Shown here piece by piece: positions 1-12,849 of a stretch of 64,000 bases of DNA. The stretch spans positions 33,718,213 to 33,782,212 of the forward strand of contig OZ234493.1 in NCBI GenBank assembly GCA_965153455.1. Direction: 5' to 3'. Positions within the stretch are counted from its first letter, which is position 1, and each line of letters opens with the position of its first letter. The translations under genes were made by a program, and so were the position numbers. Source of the stretch: Sphagnum compactum (lineage: Eukaryota > Bryophyta > Sphagnopsida > Sphagnales). The notes below the pieces were generated by a model, which worked only from the letters and a program-made list of their open reading frames with translations, did no database searches and had not been told where the DNA came from.

Positions 1-1120
1 TAACCCTAAGCATTTCTAATAAACTTGAGGCATTTTAAACCCACAAAAGGCATATATTTGATTAGTCTATTAAATTTTGATCAATTTGCACATTGTCAAT
101 TGAGTTTCAAACACCTTAATGTACTTGATGAATGCCATGTACTTAATGATACCCTATTTCCATATGTGGATTATCATGCTTGTTGATTTTATTATTAGTG
201 TAAGGAAGTTTAACCTATGTTTGGTTGATTGGTACAACTTTAATCATTAGGTACTTCATCAAGTAATCCCTATCTTGTGGGTTTTTTAAGGAATATAGGG
301 ATGAAAAGGCTAGCATTGAGGTTGGGAGAGTTGAATTTGAAATGGCATGGCTATTAAACCCTATAAGTGCCCAACCTATGATATTTCTGTCACATTTGAA
401 GGAAATTGATGTGATGGCTAAGTGGGTGAAGGATGTCATTCAAACCCATCAAGGTGTTAGTACTTCCCTTATAGACACAAATCTTTTAATGCTTTCAACC
501 CTTCCAAGTTTCACTACATTAAGTTACAAAAAAATGAAGGCATACGAGAACCACTTTAGAGTGGGTGATGAACAAACTAATCTATTAGTTACATATGACT
601 TTGGTGTTGCATCTATTTTCCAATAATCACCAGGCAATGAGGATAATATGCTTGGTCAAATCCAATATGTTGGGACCTTGAACCAGATTTTGCAACTAGA
701 TTATGGTCCCATGTCTTCATGAATTATGTTATTTAGTGTAACTGGGTGAAGAATGGGACTGACAACAAAGGCAACCCCACTTATAAACGAGATGAAGCAG
801 GTTTTCTACTTACAATTTTCTATCATTTGCTGCATGAATTTAATGAACCCTTTGTTTTCCTTTCACAAGTTCAACAAGAGTTTTTTTGGAATGAGCCAAA
901 GATACCTTGGTGGAAAGTTGTACTTGGGAGGGAGCCTAGAAGTCAATGGGTTGTTGTACACACGTATGATGACTGCATTGAGATGGGCTAGAAGCTCTAA
1001 TAGACTTTCCAAATTTTAAAAAGTAGTAAGACATTGGTAGGTGCAATAGAATTGAATAGAGAAGACACTCTCTTGGTTGCTTAGGCCCTACATAGAAGCT
1101 TGGGGGTGGACAATGTGACA
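1..1120 (+). pseudogene. Unclassified decayed coding relic, probably from a mobile element
   Basis: Two open stretches on the plus strand, 342-626 and 746-991, look more protein-like than the surrounding DNA. The second is rich in Trp, Pro and charged residues and contains NEPKIPWWKVVLGREPRS. They lie in different reading frames and are separated by stops. I do not recognise the family. A remnant of a transposable-element gene or a host pseudogene would both fit. No splice signals joining the parts were convincing. Confidence 0.3.
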
Positions 1121-2187
1121 TGATTTAAAATCTAGACATTTGTAAAAATCATTCTAGATTTTTTTATTACATTATTCATTTTAATTGTCATATTTGGACA
1201 ATTCAATTTAGATTGTAATGAAATTTCTTTGTTGCAACTATGTGGATATTGTAGCCTTTTTTGTGGTTTGTAGTTTTGTTATGTAAGTTTCCAATATTTA
1301 GTATTTAAATTAAACCTCTTATCTACAATGTATTTTCTTTTGTTTCTAGATCTTTTTGAAACATGAGTTTTTAAGTCCTAATTAATCAAAACCTTATTAT
1401 AATTAAGGCTTGTGATTGTTTGTAGCAATCCATGGCTAGTTGTCCACTTAGTGGATAATTATGTGGTAGCTAGGACACAAATATATGGTCAAACATATGT
1501 CATTGTCAAACCTTCCAAATGATAAGAAATATTTAATGGACTCATGTCAAGTAGCTAATCTTTATCCATGGTTTTGCCTATGCAAAAAACACCCATAATC
1601 AATAATAGCATGGTTCAAGAACCATGAATTGTAGTAAATAAAACTGATCGATAAATCTATTTAATTAATAATAATTCATTTTAAAAAGTAATGTGTTCTA
1701 GGTGGTTTAACATGGTTCTTTGTATATATGGCTGAGTATACTATTATAGTTGTAAAAACAAAGATAATAGTTACAAAAACAACTATGATATCATCCATGT
1801 ATGGATGTAATCAATATTGAATGACATAGGACTCCTTTCCATCTACATTTTCAACTAAAACCTGGGCAGTCGTAACCTATAGTCACATATAGGACTACCC
1901 ATTAGTTTTAACCCACTTGTAGTTGCACATGCAATTATACTAACTTGCAACTCCATAGACATGTAGGATTGCAATATTTGTTGTCACAAAATCAGTTTAT
2001 TTACACAATAGTTGCATAGCAGTCACAAACTTTTGGTTGAAATGGACAGGATTTCTTCTTGTGATCGAAAAAATAATCTAGTGGAGTATCCATTTCCGGT
2101 ATCTCCCCTGCTGGAATTTCCTCTCCTTCTAACTAACGATATAATTGACTAGAGAAAGTTGTAGGGGTTTTAATACCTTTTGACATA
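1121..2187. other. AT-rich stretch with no recognisable gene
   Basis: This is low-GC sequence with frequent stops in all frames. It holds short homopurine and homopyrimidine runs but no convincing open frame, splice pattern, RNA gene or terminal repeat. Confidence 0.5.
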
Positions 2188-3240
2188 TTAAGATTCAACT
2201 CTAGGGGAAGCCTTGCACCGAAAGTCTGTGCAAGTTAAATTGAACTTGGATTGTGTGTTTTCCCTTTCTTCTTTGAGCTTGATGCTTCTAGGGATCGATT
2301 TGTCAGAGTTCATTTTCTCGATGATGGTATCTGATTCTTGGGATGCAGTTGCCCCAAGTTCCATAACCACAAAGCTAGGAGAAGAGTTGGTGGCATTTTC
2401 GAGTTCAATCACTGTGAGATTTTTGATTGGTTGTTTGTCCCATCGAATTATTCAACATTGTCCATCTCCTCATCCAGAGCAATTAGTGCACACCAAGAAG
2501 GCATTCTCGAAACCCTAGTGGCTCGTGTGGCCCAAGTTTCTGGTGGAGACCTGGTAACACCTTCATCCTCCTCTTCGGAATTTTTTAGTATGAATGTTAG
2601 GTCTACTATAGACCAATTTTAAAGTAGGATGTTTATTACTTGAAAAACATGAATTTGGTGTTGTCTCTATTCACCCTAGGTTTTGTCAATGCAGACAAAT
2701 TTCGGAACCTACTATATAGGTTGTTGAACACCATAGTAACCTAGTTCACCTAAACTCCCTACTCAGCCAAAACCATCAAAGTCAATAATTGTTTGGCTAC
2801 ATAGGTAAGTTTATTACCCTTTAGCTAGATCACATGAGTTAAAGCCAAATAACTTGGCTACATACATCCCCTTGAAAAGAAAAACCTTCCATCCATCCTG
2901 ATTTAATAAGGTGTTTGATGGAACGATTTTCTGGTAGATGGTAACCTCCCTCTCTTTCTCTTTTTCCTTCTCCTTTTCCTTGGCCGATTTGGTTGGTATT
3001 TTGGTAATATCAGATTGGGGTAAATAGAACATCTCTACCATTGTCTTTTTGGTGATGAACACCAAAACGCCATGGACAACCCATTCAATGATGTATGGGT
3101 TGAAGGGAGTGATGACTTGCGCGAACTTTTTCATCAATGGTTGAATCGGATTAAATTGAATGCTAAGCAAACTGAAAATTCCAATGTGCTTCATCCACTC
3201 CACATCCTTTTCGGTGATCCATTGCTAGAACTTGTCCATT
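2188..3240 (-). pseudogene. Unclassified coding relic, minus strand, probably element-derived
   Basis: The minus strand carries an open frame of 129 residues (2814-3203) with a mostly hydrophobic first half, a Lys/Glu block near residues 75-87 and a Trp-containing tail. A 74-residue frame at 2188-2412 may belong to the same relic. The plus-strand frames over the same bases look like shadows. No family was recognised, and the frames are broken relative to each other. It may belong to the same kind of element as the relic at the left edge of the window. Confidence 0.25.
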
Positions 3241-4914
3241 TCTGAAAAAATAATCTTTCATTTATCAAAAAAAATAACTACCATTTTTTTTTATTTTATC
3301 CTTTCATTATGATTTCAATGCAAGCTGTTAGCCTCCCGGTTCTAAATCTAAACTCTACTTCCTCTTCATCCTTTTTGCCATCTCCTTGCTGATGCTTCCT
3401 CCTTTCATGGTAAAACAAAATTGATGTAGATTTTGGCAGGAATAATAATGTGCAAAAAAAAAAGACGAGACTGGATGAATAATTTTTTTTTAATATTGAA
3501 CGAGTCCTCAAGAGGTACCCTAAACCTGGTGTTGGTTGATAGAACCAATTCATGGATGAACCCTTTTTGTCCTTCCTAAATCAATCTAAGACTTTGTCTT
3601 TTAATAAATAAAAAAAGTTCAAGGACTCATAATGAATGTCTAAAAAAAATATTTGGCCCAAGATTCTTACCACAAACACTTTGCTTGTACTAACGTATAT
3701 AAATTGTATGAATGTGACAAAAACCAAGTGCCCTATTATAATGCAAAATAATTTTAAAAGTGAAATTTTTGGAAATTTTGGGTTGTTGATAGAACATGGC
3801 CCACATTGGATAAATTTTAAAATTCTTACTCTCATAAGTGAAAACAATAGATATTCTAGATGCTTATATAAAATTTGGAACAAAATTATTTCATTTGACA
3901 TGAAAAGAAAAAGGAAAATTTAAAATAGGTCATAGGAAAAGTGAAAAAAAGGTGAATTTGAGTCTTTAGAAATGAGTCCTTAATGTACCTAAAGAGGTAT
4001 GGGTGTATGCACTTTGTGGCTAATTTTTGGCGGATGTTCCACTTTTTAAAAGTCCATATGGTAGTGTTAAAATGATAGTATATTTTGATGTCATTAATTT
4101 CGTGGGGAATTACATGGTGGTTAATGAAATAAAATGACCATATGAATAATAACCATTTTAAATAATTATTTAATTTACATGTTAAAATCCACCCAAAAAT
4201 GATTATGATATGGACTTATGAAAATATTGTTCATTTTAATATGGAAAAATCATGTTTGTTACAAGTTATCTATGTAGTTGTAATCTAGTTCTATCAAACA
4301 TTTTCTAGTTGCAATTTGGTTCTACTAGACACCTTCTAGTTGTGATGAACATAGTTTTTTATAGTGTTTTAGGCCATTCAAAAGTCCATAACTTTTTTGG
4401 GTTAAAATTTTTCTAGCAATTGTTTTGCACATATGTCTTTTTGTTTTAACACATCATATATTAAGTCCATATAATATGTCTCAAATAAAATTTATACACA
4501 AAACTGCATGTATATAAAGGCAGAAATAGTAAATTAATCCATATTTTTCAACTTCAAAAGTTCATTACTATTTGGTGTATATATGTTGCAATTTTTTTTA
4601 TAGGTGTCTTTTTCTTCAAGTTGAAAATTTAAATCTAATCACAAATTTGGAAAATCATTATTTTTACAACATGTTAATAACATAAAAATGCAAACCATTC
4701 TGCAAAAAATTAGATTGTGATACAAAAAGTGAGCCAACATACCTTGCAACCACTTGTACCCCAATCATGTTTTGGAAACATTAATTAAATAAAATAATGA
4801 TATTGAAAAATACATATGCAAAAATTTCATTATAAAATCATCTAATTAAATATATAATGTGTGATATGCGAAAAAACGGGTGTTTGTACATTTTGTGTAA
4901 AAATTTATATCATT
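3241..4914. other. AT-rich intergenic DNA, nothing recognised
   Basis: Very AT-rich sequence with many A and T runs. The open frames at 3296-3553, 3581-3901 and 3636-3923 have biased, low-complexity composition and overlap each other on opposite strands. I see no gene here. Confidence 0.5.
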
Positions 4915-5040
4915 GCATGAGGTGATGATGGAATGGTAAAGGCCTTGGGTTGTGCCGAGGGGTGGTTTTAAACCCCATTTTGGACATGTTGTGTTTGTGA
5001 CATCATGACAATAAGAGTCGAACCAAAAAAAAAAAAAAAA
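4915..5040 (+). mobile_element. tRNA-derived SINE-like element with poly(A) tail
   Basis: A GC-richer island sits in AT-rich DNA. It has a possible Pol III A box (around TGATGGAATGGTAAAGG) and, about 35 bases on, a B-box-like GGTTTTAAACCCC (consensus GGTTCRANNCC) at 4964-4976. A unique tail of about 45 bases follows, and the island ends in a run of 16 A at 5025-5040. This is the layout of a tRNA-derived short interspersed element on the plus strand. Target-site duplications were not found, so the copy is probably old or the ends are slightly off. Confidence 0.55.
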
Positions 5041-8000
5041 CCTTGTTTTCTAACAATGTAATTGTGAGTCTAATACAACTTTCAATTTATCCATAGTTCA
5101 ATTTGGAAAAAAAAACTTATTAAAAATTATTTATTCAATAGTATATTAGTAAAATTTTAATTAAATTAATATTGCCACATCAATTAGTAGTTTTAATCAT
5201 CTTAGTCACTTTAGACAATAAAAAAAGTAGTTAATATTTTAGCATAAATGATTAGTTTGATCTAATTGAAAACAACTTTGTCCCTTATTTTTTTGATGAA
5301 AATTTTAATAATAAAAACCAATATGAAAATACACAGTTGTAATAATGTACTTAAGGGGTTAGCCAGGGATTTCTTAAGTTAAGGGATACCCATAGCATTA
5401 GGAACTGCAAGCAAGTGTCTAATGACTCTGCACCATATGACACCTTCAAACTTCAGGACACATGTTTTTGAACAGCTAAAAGTAGGAATTGTTTGACATA
5501 GGACTCTGTGTGAGGATCCATGTAGGACAGGGTTCTGAAGTTACCCAGAATTAATGGACTCACAGTTCACATCGACACCTGGTGGAAAATCCTCGAAATG
5601 TGGGACCAAATGAAAACTACGTGCACTGTACAAATATCCCTAGCCAGCTCTCCCTTAGAGGCAGGCAGTTCCACAACTAAAAATGAGATACTTTTGGGTT
5701 CTTGCTGGGACCCCGTGCCTGCGCGTGCCCCTAACAAATTAGCGGGAAAAAATATAGCTGAACTCATATTTATGTTCCACCAATTCCACGTCCGCGTGCA
5801 CGTTTTCATCCCAAATCAACGAGCACTGGGAGCACTGAGCAAGTTCACCTGCGAGCAGTTCACGTGTGCATGTTGTGGGCTGCTGTTGGTGTATTGGTCA
5901 AATCATGACCATTTTGGAAGAGAGTTCCAGTGTTTTCTTTTGCCTGGCACAAATTTTGTCTTTTTCATAGAAAAAAAACAGGGAAAGTTTTTAGATTTGC
6001 CGTTTCCCTTTCTAGTTTAAAAAATGGTTAATGTCTGTTTTTTGGAGAAGAATGGAAAAAAGAATTAGACATCCAATTTTTTTAAACAAAATCCTGTCTA
6101 CAACTGTATATAAATAATTACATGCAACAATTGATTTTTTCTCAGATAAGTGCCAAAACAGGGATGCCATGCAGTGTACGTGTACATCAGCATTATTGAT
6201 ATAAACTTAGGGAGTGCCCTTAACTAGCAACAAAGCAGTAGAAGTTAGTTTGATACCAGAATTCGGTTCCTGATTAAAGGCTGGCGGTGTCAAATCTGGC
6301 GATTCTGATGAAGTCATGCGCCCAAAGCCAGTACTGTTGGTGTCGGTAAGGAAACGAATTTAATAAAGAATGCACTTACGAGGGTAGTCACTGTTGGAGG
6401 AAGCCAGCCAGCCAGCCACGCGTGAAACCAGCGGCTGTTATCACAAATGATTGATTATCTAGAAATTATGCCCCTAATGAATCTCTGCGAATTTACCTCT
6501 AGATTGACCATTGCCGACAAATGTACTGAGAGAGAATCCTTTAGTAGTATGATCTACTTCATAATTAGAGGATACGTGTACGCCGCCGTAGTTGATCATA
6601 ATTAGCTCCGTGTACGGCGCCAATCGTTGATTGGCGGCAGTAATGGAGCTGTCCATTTCTCATCTCGTATCCGCTCGCTTTTGAACTCCTTATTAGAGGA
6701 CTTTATCACGAGACCACATTTGGACGTAATCCACTGCATCTCGTAAGTAAAACTTGCGTTTTCAATAAAACTTTTTCAAATCTCTTAAGAAAAGTATTTT
6801 AAAAATGTTCTTGAACCCCTTCGATTTTATAAATTACACAGCCCTCTGCAAATATATATGCTCCTCCAAAACTATTTGCGCTCATCATGCATAGTGTCAA
6901 CCGCAACAATACAGCTAGTTCATATTTTCGCGATGACGGAGTTGAGTATCGAATAAATGACCATATAATCAGTTTTTGCCTTTTCGAATCACATGTATAA
7001 ACTTAAAGGTAAACAACTTGCCAACTGTCTGAAAATCAGCTATCAGCTGTCTGGAGTAATCACCAATTTGTGCGTAGTTAACTTTTTCTTAGTGAACTAT
7101 GAAGTGATCATTTTAGTAGTCCACTAAAAGTTGCTTTTTTAAGATCATCAGTCCACTGCCAAATTTGTTGATGATTGCAGCGCTCACGTTGGTCGTACGT
7201 GCCCTTATAAATCTACAGCTAAGACATGCAGCTAAGGCATGCAGGAAATGAACGTCGCTCCTGGCTTTTGAACAGTAGTACGTACACTAAGTCTATCGTC
7301 TTCCTCTGGAACGTCAGCAACACTAGTTGACACTCTAATCTTTACTTTCATTAACTAGTGTCTAATTCATCGCTCTTCTAGATCTCACATGACAAAAGTC
7401 CAGGAGCAATGAAATGTGTGTACTTCATCTTTTTAGATCTCATTTGATAAGAGTCCAAGTGCAACGAAATCAGGCCGTAACTGTGCAATTCCTTGAAGCG
7501 GTAAATTTTCCGTGATAAAATCTGCTTCGTAATTTCCGCACAAGAACAATATCTTGTAAAGAAGTTGTATATCAAGTCAGAGACATCTACACATCCTACG
7601 CTAGTCATAAAACATGCTCTTAGCTGTTGCCAAGAGTTATACAGATTAATAGAAGCACTTTTTATTCCTGAATACCATCTAGTGTGCATTACAAAATTTT
7701 AGCAAGCTAGTGCAACGCAACCACATTAATCCAGAATAAACCTTATTATGATCCATCTTAGCGTCTTCCTATAAACGAGTTTCATGACCATGTATCAGGC
7801 CAATCCGCTTACAATGAACGTCTTAGGCTGATACTGACATCAAAATGGTTCAGCCTATATGGTGAACTAGCATATATCATTCGCGCTAATTGAACTACTT
7901 CAAAGCCGGCTGTGAAGATTATGTGTATAAGAGTTTTTCAAAATCCATCATCTCGCTAAATTCGAGAGAAGCTGCAGTATTGATCAGCTGTCTTGGAAAC

Positions 8001-8320
8001 ACAGCTGATTATAGGACACGTGCTGCGATTGTCAGGAGTTTTTTTTTTCTTGGTTCCGGAATGTTCTCAATCTATCTTCGGAGAGAATCTTTGAATGTGG
8101 CGATCTGTCATCCTAGTCTGAAACAATAGAAACTGTAGCTGATTCAGAATGGAAACAGATTGACCCACTAGAGCAGGAATAGAACTTGGAACTGAGCAAT
8201 ACTTTGAAGGTGCAGTCCGATCCTGCAGTTGCACCCTGCAGTATGTGAGACATTTTGAAATTGTTGTCAGTTATGTCAACCAGGATTTTCTTGTCGGCAC
8301 CATGACGAGCTGCTCAGGGT
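5041..8320. other. Intergenic region without supported genes
   Basis: This is 3.3 kb between the SINE and the AP2-type gene. GC content rises from about 5400 onward, so the right part may be gene-proximal, non-repeat DNA downstream of the AP2-type gene. The longest open frame (5598-6020, 140 codons, plus) has no recognisable domain, no splice context and an unremarkable start. Smaller frames at 6474-6656, 7378-7689 and 7890-8129 are equally unsupported. Confidence 0.45.
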
Positions 8321-11300
8321 CTAATCCTTCGGACGAAGGTATGGACGAAACGCACTGGAGACTCGACCTCCAATGAACACACCACCAGGAGCTTGGTCAA
8401 CGCGTGCAGTTGCTGCCGGGTTAATTGGCAGTTCATCAGCAACTGGTGCAGCAGCAATTTTTCGAGCAGCAACAATTACTGGACGAGAGGGGAGCACTGG
8501 GTCATCGGCCTGGTCATACGATGGCAGGATTATGGGCGCTGGATTGAAAAGTACACAGTCCGGAGTCGGCTCCACATCCTGCAAGTCGACTTCCTGCTGC
8601 TCCCAGCTCATGGTTACTGGGGTTTCATGTTGGTCATCACCATCATTAGCTCCTGGGAGCTGGACATACTGATCAGTTGCAGTACCTCCCGGAGCTGATG
8701 CAACCTCTGTGTTGTTGGTGCCAGTCTCCAACATAGTGGCATCGTCCTGAATGCATTAACCAAACAATCACCTTTCTAGAACCTCTCCTGGACTTACATA
8801 GGATTCAATTGCAAACTGAACCCACAATGTAAGCCTGCCAGAAAGCCATCAGTCCTCTTGGGATCATACATTGTCTTGAAGAAATTGCTTTACATGGACC
8901 AAGGAGCATCCCTTTGAAGTTTGGAGGCTAAAAGAGAATGACATAAAGCATGAATTTACCACATGCTGTAATGTCTGCTCATTTTCTGCCGCAGCAGTGG
9001 CTCCTGCTGGAACGACGTCCTTCTTCTTGCGAGGAGTATAGGGCTTTCTGGGGCGTTTAGCGGCAGCTCCTTCAGCGGTGGCCTTCTTCTTGCGAGGAGT
9101 ATATGGCTTCTTGGGGGCCTTCTGTTTGCCCCGTCTCCTGGTCACGGGTTTCTGAGCGGAAGGTACTGGAAGTCCAGCATCTGGAACATACCAAGACAAA
9201 GACAAATCTTTCTGATACTGTCTTTTGATGGGGAATTAGGGAAAGTTTAAAGGACTGTAGCTGCTATACTTAACCGAAGAATCATAGCTGTATCAGTGGT
9301 CGACGGTGTTGGAGGTCAGTCAGGCTGCAGAGAATTGGTGGATCATATATGTGGTGGAAGGCACTTACCAATGGCAGCTTGCTGTGCAGTGGTTGGCAGA
9401 GATCGTACAACAGATGTGTCTTTGATCAATCGAGCCATGTCCTTGTTGTTTTCTTGCACAGCTTTGTCGTAGACGGCTCTGCAATCAACCATCACTTAGG
9501 GCAACAATCAGTGATCTACATGTATGCAATTTCTCTTGGATAATTCTAGGCTTATGTGTAAGTGTTTTTGATTGTTGTTCCTATCTCTCTGCAGTTTTAA
9601 ACGCAGGCTTGCAGAATTCATACAGGCTGCAACGATCACAGCACGTGATAAGAAGGTCGAGAAGAGGACCCGAAGCAGCTAGGGGTTCGATGAGAACAAA
9701 GATGATAAGAAAGGAAAAACAGAACTTGATTGATCAAGTTGTATGTAAAGAGCTGCAGGAACTCATGCATGATTTCGGTACCTGGCTGCTTCTTCCTCGG
9801 TGTTGTATGAGCCCAAGAGTTCACCCACCGGACTGCCGAAACAAACATTAAGATCAGCAACAAGAAGTAGTTCGAGTCAATGCCTATCATATTCAGTTTG
9901 TTAGGAAGTACTTGTGGTCATGAGTTTGATCTTCTCTCCATCAGAGGCAGCTAGGTCACAGAGATTCAACAGTTCTAAGTTTCTGGCATGCAACCTAGAG
10001 TTATTCCAGACACAACTATATGTTTGTTTCTTCGACTAGTCATGCGTTCAGTTGCACAAGATTGATCACCATTGCACAATGCAGATTGCAGCTGTCTACT
10101 AACAAGAGTTCACGACATTCATGACCATCCACAGCAATGTCGATGGGGGAGATAAGGTGTGTGTAGCATATGGTGAAAGATAGATTCATTGATGCATATT
10201 GCATGGCATGTGTGTACCTCCTCCTCTTCCAGTTCTCCCTGTAGGTAGCCTCGAATTTCCCACCTTTGATCTTCCTCACACAAGGGTATGTGGAGACAGC
10301 ACCAGGTCCCTTGCTGTCTCGGCGAAGGAAAAGAGCCATTTGGTCCTTGGTGAGTAGCTTCAGCTGCACAATACAAATCCCACGCAATGAATGAATGAAT
10401 TCAATCTGTGCTTTGCAGATGGATCCCTCCATACAACATCATGTCATTCATGTTGTAGCTTAGATGTCACATCCCATGATCCAACAACATGCGTATAAGC
10501 CAGTACTGAAATATCAAAGGATCGAGACTTCTAGCTAGGACCCTGCAAGCAGGATAGAGAGATATCAAGGAAGAAATCTCATGAAGAACATCAGAAACTG
10601 CCAGCTGCAAGCTTTCTGTGGTACCAAACCTGCATTGCAGCTTACCCTTCTGACATCATCTTGGTATTGTTGAGAAGGCTTGAAGTTGATCCGATCCTGG
10701 AACCCCTCGCCTCTCAGTACAAGGGCTGCTTTGTCGTAAGCCCTGGAATAAAATATTACAACACCACAGATGATCCATGAGCTGTGCTGTGCTGCAATAT
10801 AATAAGTTTGCAATGCTAGCAACTTCTTCAACATTCTTAGTGTTGTTCTGTATGGTGAAGCAGGGCAATTCACAATCCAGCAGCTGCAGCTGGTTACTAC
10901 TGCATGAAGGACTGCTGTTTGAATGTATGGAAAAGTAGCTAGCTCAAGAAGCAAAATAACACTCCAACGGTTAGGTTTCGAAGATAGATCTCGATTATCT
11001 AGATCTGTTGTACCTTGCAGCTTCTTCCTTAGTGGATGATGCACCTGCATCCAAGATCAACAAGCAAATGCAAACAGAATCAGATGGACACATAATGAGG
11101 AGCAGCAAAATGACATCGTCTACCATCAAAAGAGCAGCAGCAGCTCGTAATGCGAGCTTCCTGATCGATCTTGGCATGAAGTAAGAGCAACTTACCGAGA
11201 TAGAGTTGTCTATGCGGCTCGACATCATCAGCCCTGCACAGCATGCCACCGAAAAACATACATGTCGCATCATGACACGGCTTACAGTAGAAGATCCAGA

Positions 11301-12849
11301 CCTTGTCGCATGAAACAAATGTGAAGGGCAGAGAGGACCAGCAGGAGCTCGGAGGTACTTACCAGATGTGGGCTTCCCATCGACCAGTGCGTCGGTAATG
11401 CGTTATACCCAGAAACTCAGAGCTCTTGGAAGGTGGTCCACGACGATATGAAGCTCTTTGCTTTTTTCTCGCGGGTGGAGCTGATGCAGGGTCGTCGACA
11501 ACATCCGTCGTGATGCCAGCAGCAGCAGCTGAGGGTACTACTACTGTAGGATCATGATCAGCGACCTCTGGATTGCACGGAACAGAGTTGCAGGGATCAG
11601 TCACAGCTCCTGCAGCTTTGGACTTTCTATGCTTCCTCTTCTTCTTCTCAACAGCGGCAACAGGATGCTGGACATCTGCAACGGTCGTTGCAGCTGCTGC
11701 TGCATCGTGAGATGGAGCCGTGGTGATTGCAGCTGCTGCATCAATGACGACCTTGGACTTTCGCTTCGCGCGCGTCTTCTTCTCAGCGGGAACAGACTGC
11801 TGCAGGACTGCTGCAACAGTGGTTGAAGCTGCTGCTGGTGATTCAACCTCTGCAGCTTGCGCGTCAACGACGTCGTCGTTGGCGGGGGTATCACTTTCAC
11901 TGCCATGGTCATGCAACTGCAGCTGCTGAAAAAAGGCAGCTACACTACCGTCGTGACCACCATCGCTCCCTTCTTCCACGACACTCGACAGGGGGGGCTC
12001 ATGATGAGCGACATCTTCAATATCCTGGCGACCTCCATCCCCCGTCCCTAGCACCATCGACAGCTGGTCAGGGTACTCACGATTGTAGCTGCGGACTCGA
12101 CCGCCATCATCGTGGACAGGCATCATCGATCTCTTTTGGAAACATTCTTCGCACATGCATAAACACATCCCCTCCTGAGCACAAATCTCACACATGCATC
12201 TTCTTGGAGCGTGGACATGATCAGCGTCTTCCAGTGCTGTGGTACCCATATGGACGTCGCTACCTTCGTCGTCATCGTCACTGTTTGTCACGTCGGCTGA
12301 CTGCATCGCATCTACGTCGTCAGTAACACATTCGCTGGCGTTCACGCTTTCCGAAGATGGCTGCTGGACAGTCTCATAAGAGATCATGATGCCATCTTCG
12401 GAAGCAGCAACGCCTGCTGGCTGCCCATGATAATGAGGGACTGGAAAGGCGAAGCCGGGGTTCTTGGGACTCCAACCATATGCTGGCCATGATGCTACCT
12501 CGGACATCATGATGTCTGTCTGGAACGGAGCTGGAGCACTGGCATTCTCATGAGTTGCAGCTGCAGGATGTTCTTGCAGCTGAATTCCTCGCAGATCCAA
12601 TGTCGAGCCAGGCGAGGAGCCGAAAGCGCTTCGAAAGCGTTCAACAGTCTCAACATAGACGGGTATCTGCCCGAAGTAGAGCAAAGCCGGCACTACGTAG
12701 ACTGGGACGGTCGTCCACTCATCAGCTTGATCAGGGGCTGCAGCAGCTGCAGAGGCTGCCTGCTGCTGCACCCGACTCTGGTCCTCGACCACTCGGTCTT
12801 GCTGCATCCCACTGTCGACTTTCGGAACCATGTTGAGATCTAAGTTCAT
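8321..12849 (-). CDS. AP2/EREBP transcription factor, euAP2-like, with EAR motif and eroded second AP2 domain
   Basis: Nine coding exons on the minus strand join in phase: 12849-11363, 11233-11196, 11044-11014, 10742-10646, 10363-10218, 9832-9782, 9478-9369, 9180-8960, 8746-8321. All introns are GT-AG, and the total is 2607 nt, or 868 residues. Residues 1-11 (MNLDLNMVPKV) match the DLNxxP and LxLxL repression motifs, as at the start of euAP2 proteins. A Cys-rich patch lies at 218-237. Domain 1 starts near 476 with YRRTGRWEAHIW (485-496), then LYLG and EEAARAYDKAAL, ending about 551. Domain 2 (about 565-623) keeps FEA, LGSYNTEEEAARA and YDKA but has lost YRG and WEAR. Basic repeats EKKxRxxRKSK (356 and 401) and KPYTPRKKK (678 and 699) suggest a nuclear, DNA-binding protein. 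The start was chosen because a splice acceptor lies one base upstream. Assignment to AP2 is firm; the subfamily is inferred. Confidence 0.85.

Noticed and set aside
5598-6020. 140-codon frame, plus strand
   Set aside because: No recognisable domain, and an open antisense frame of 80 codons covers part of it. The length is plausible by chance at this GC content.
11554-12326. Plus-strand open frames of up to 167 codons
   Set aside because: They are antisense shadows of exon 1 of the AP2-type gene, which has strong motif and splice support on the minus strand.
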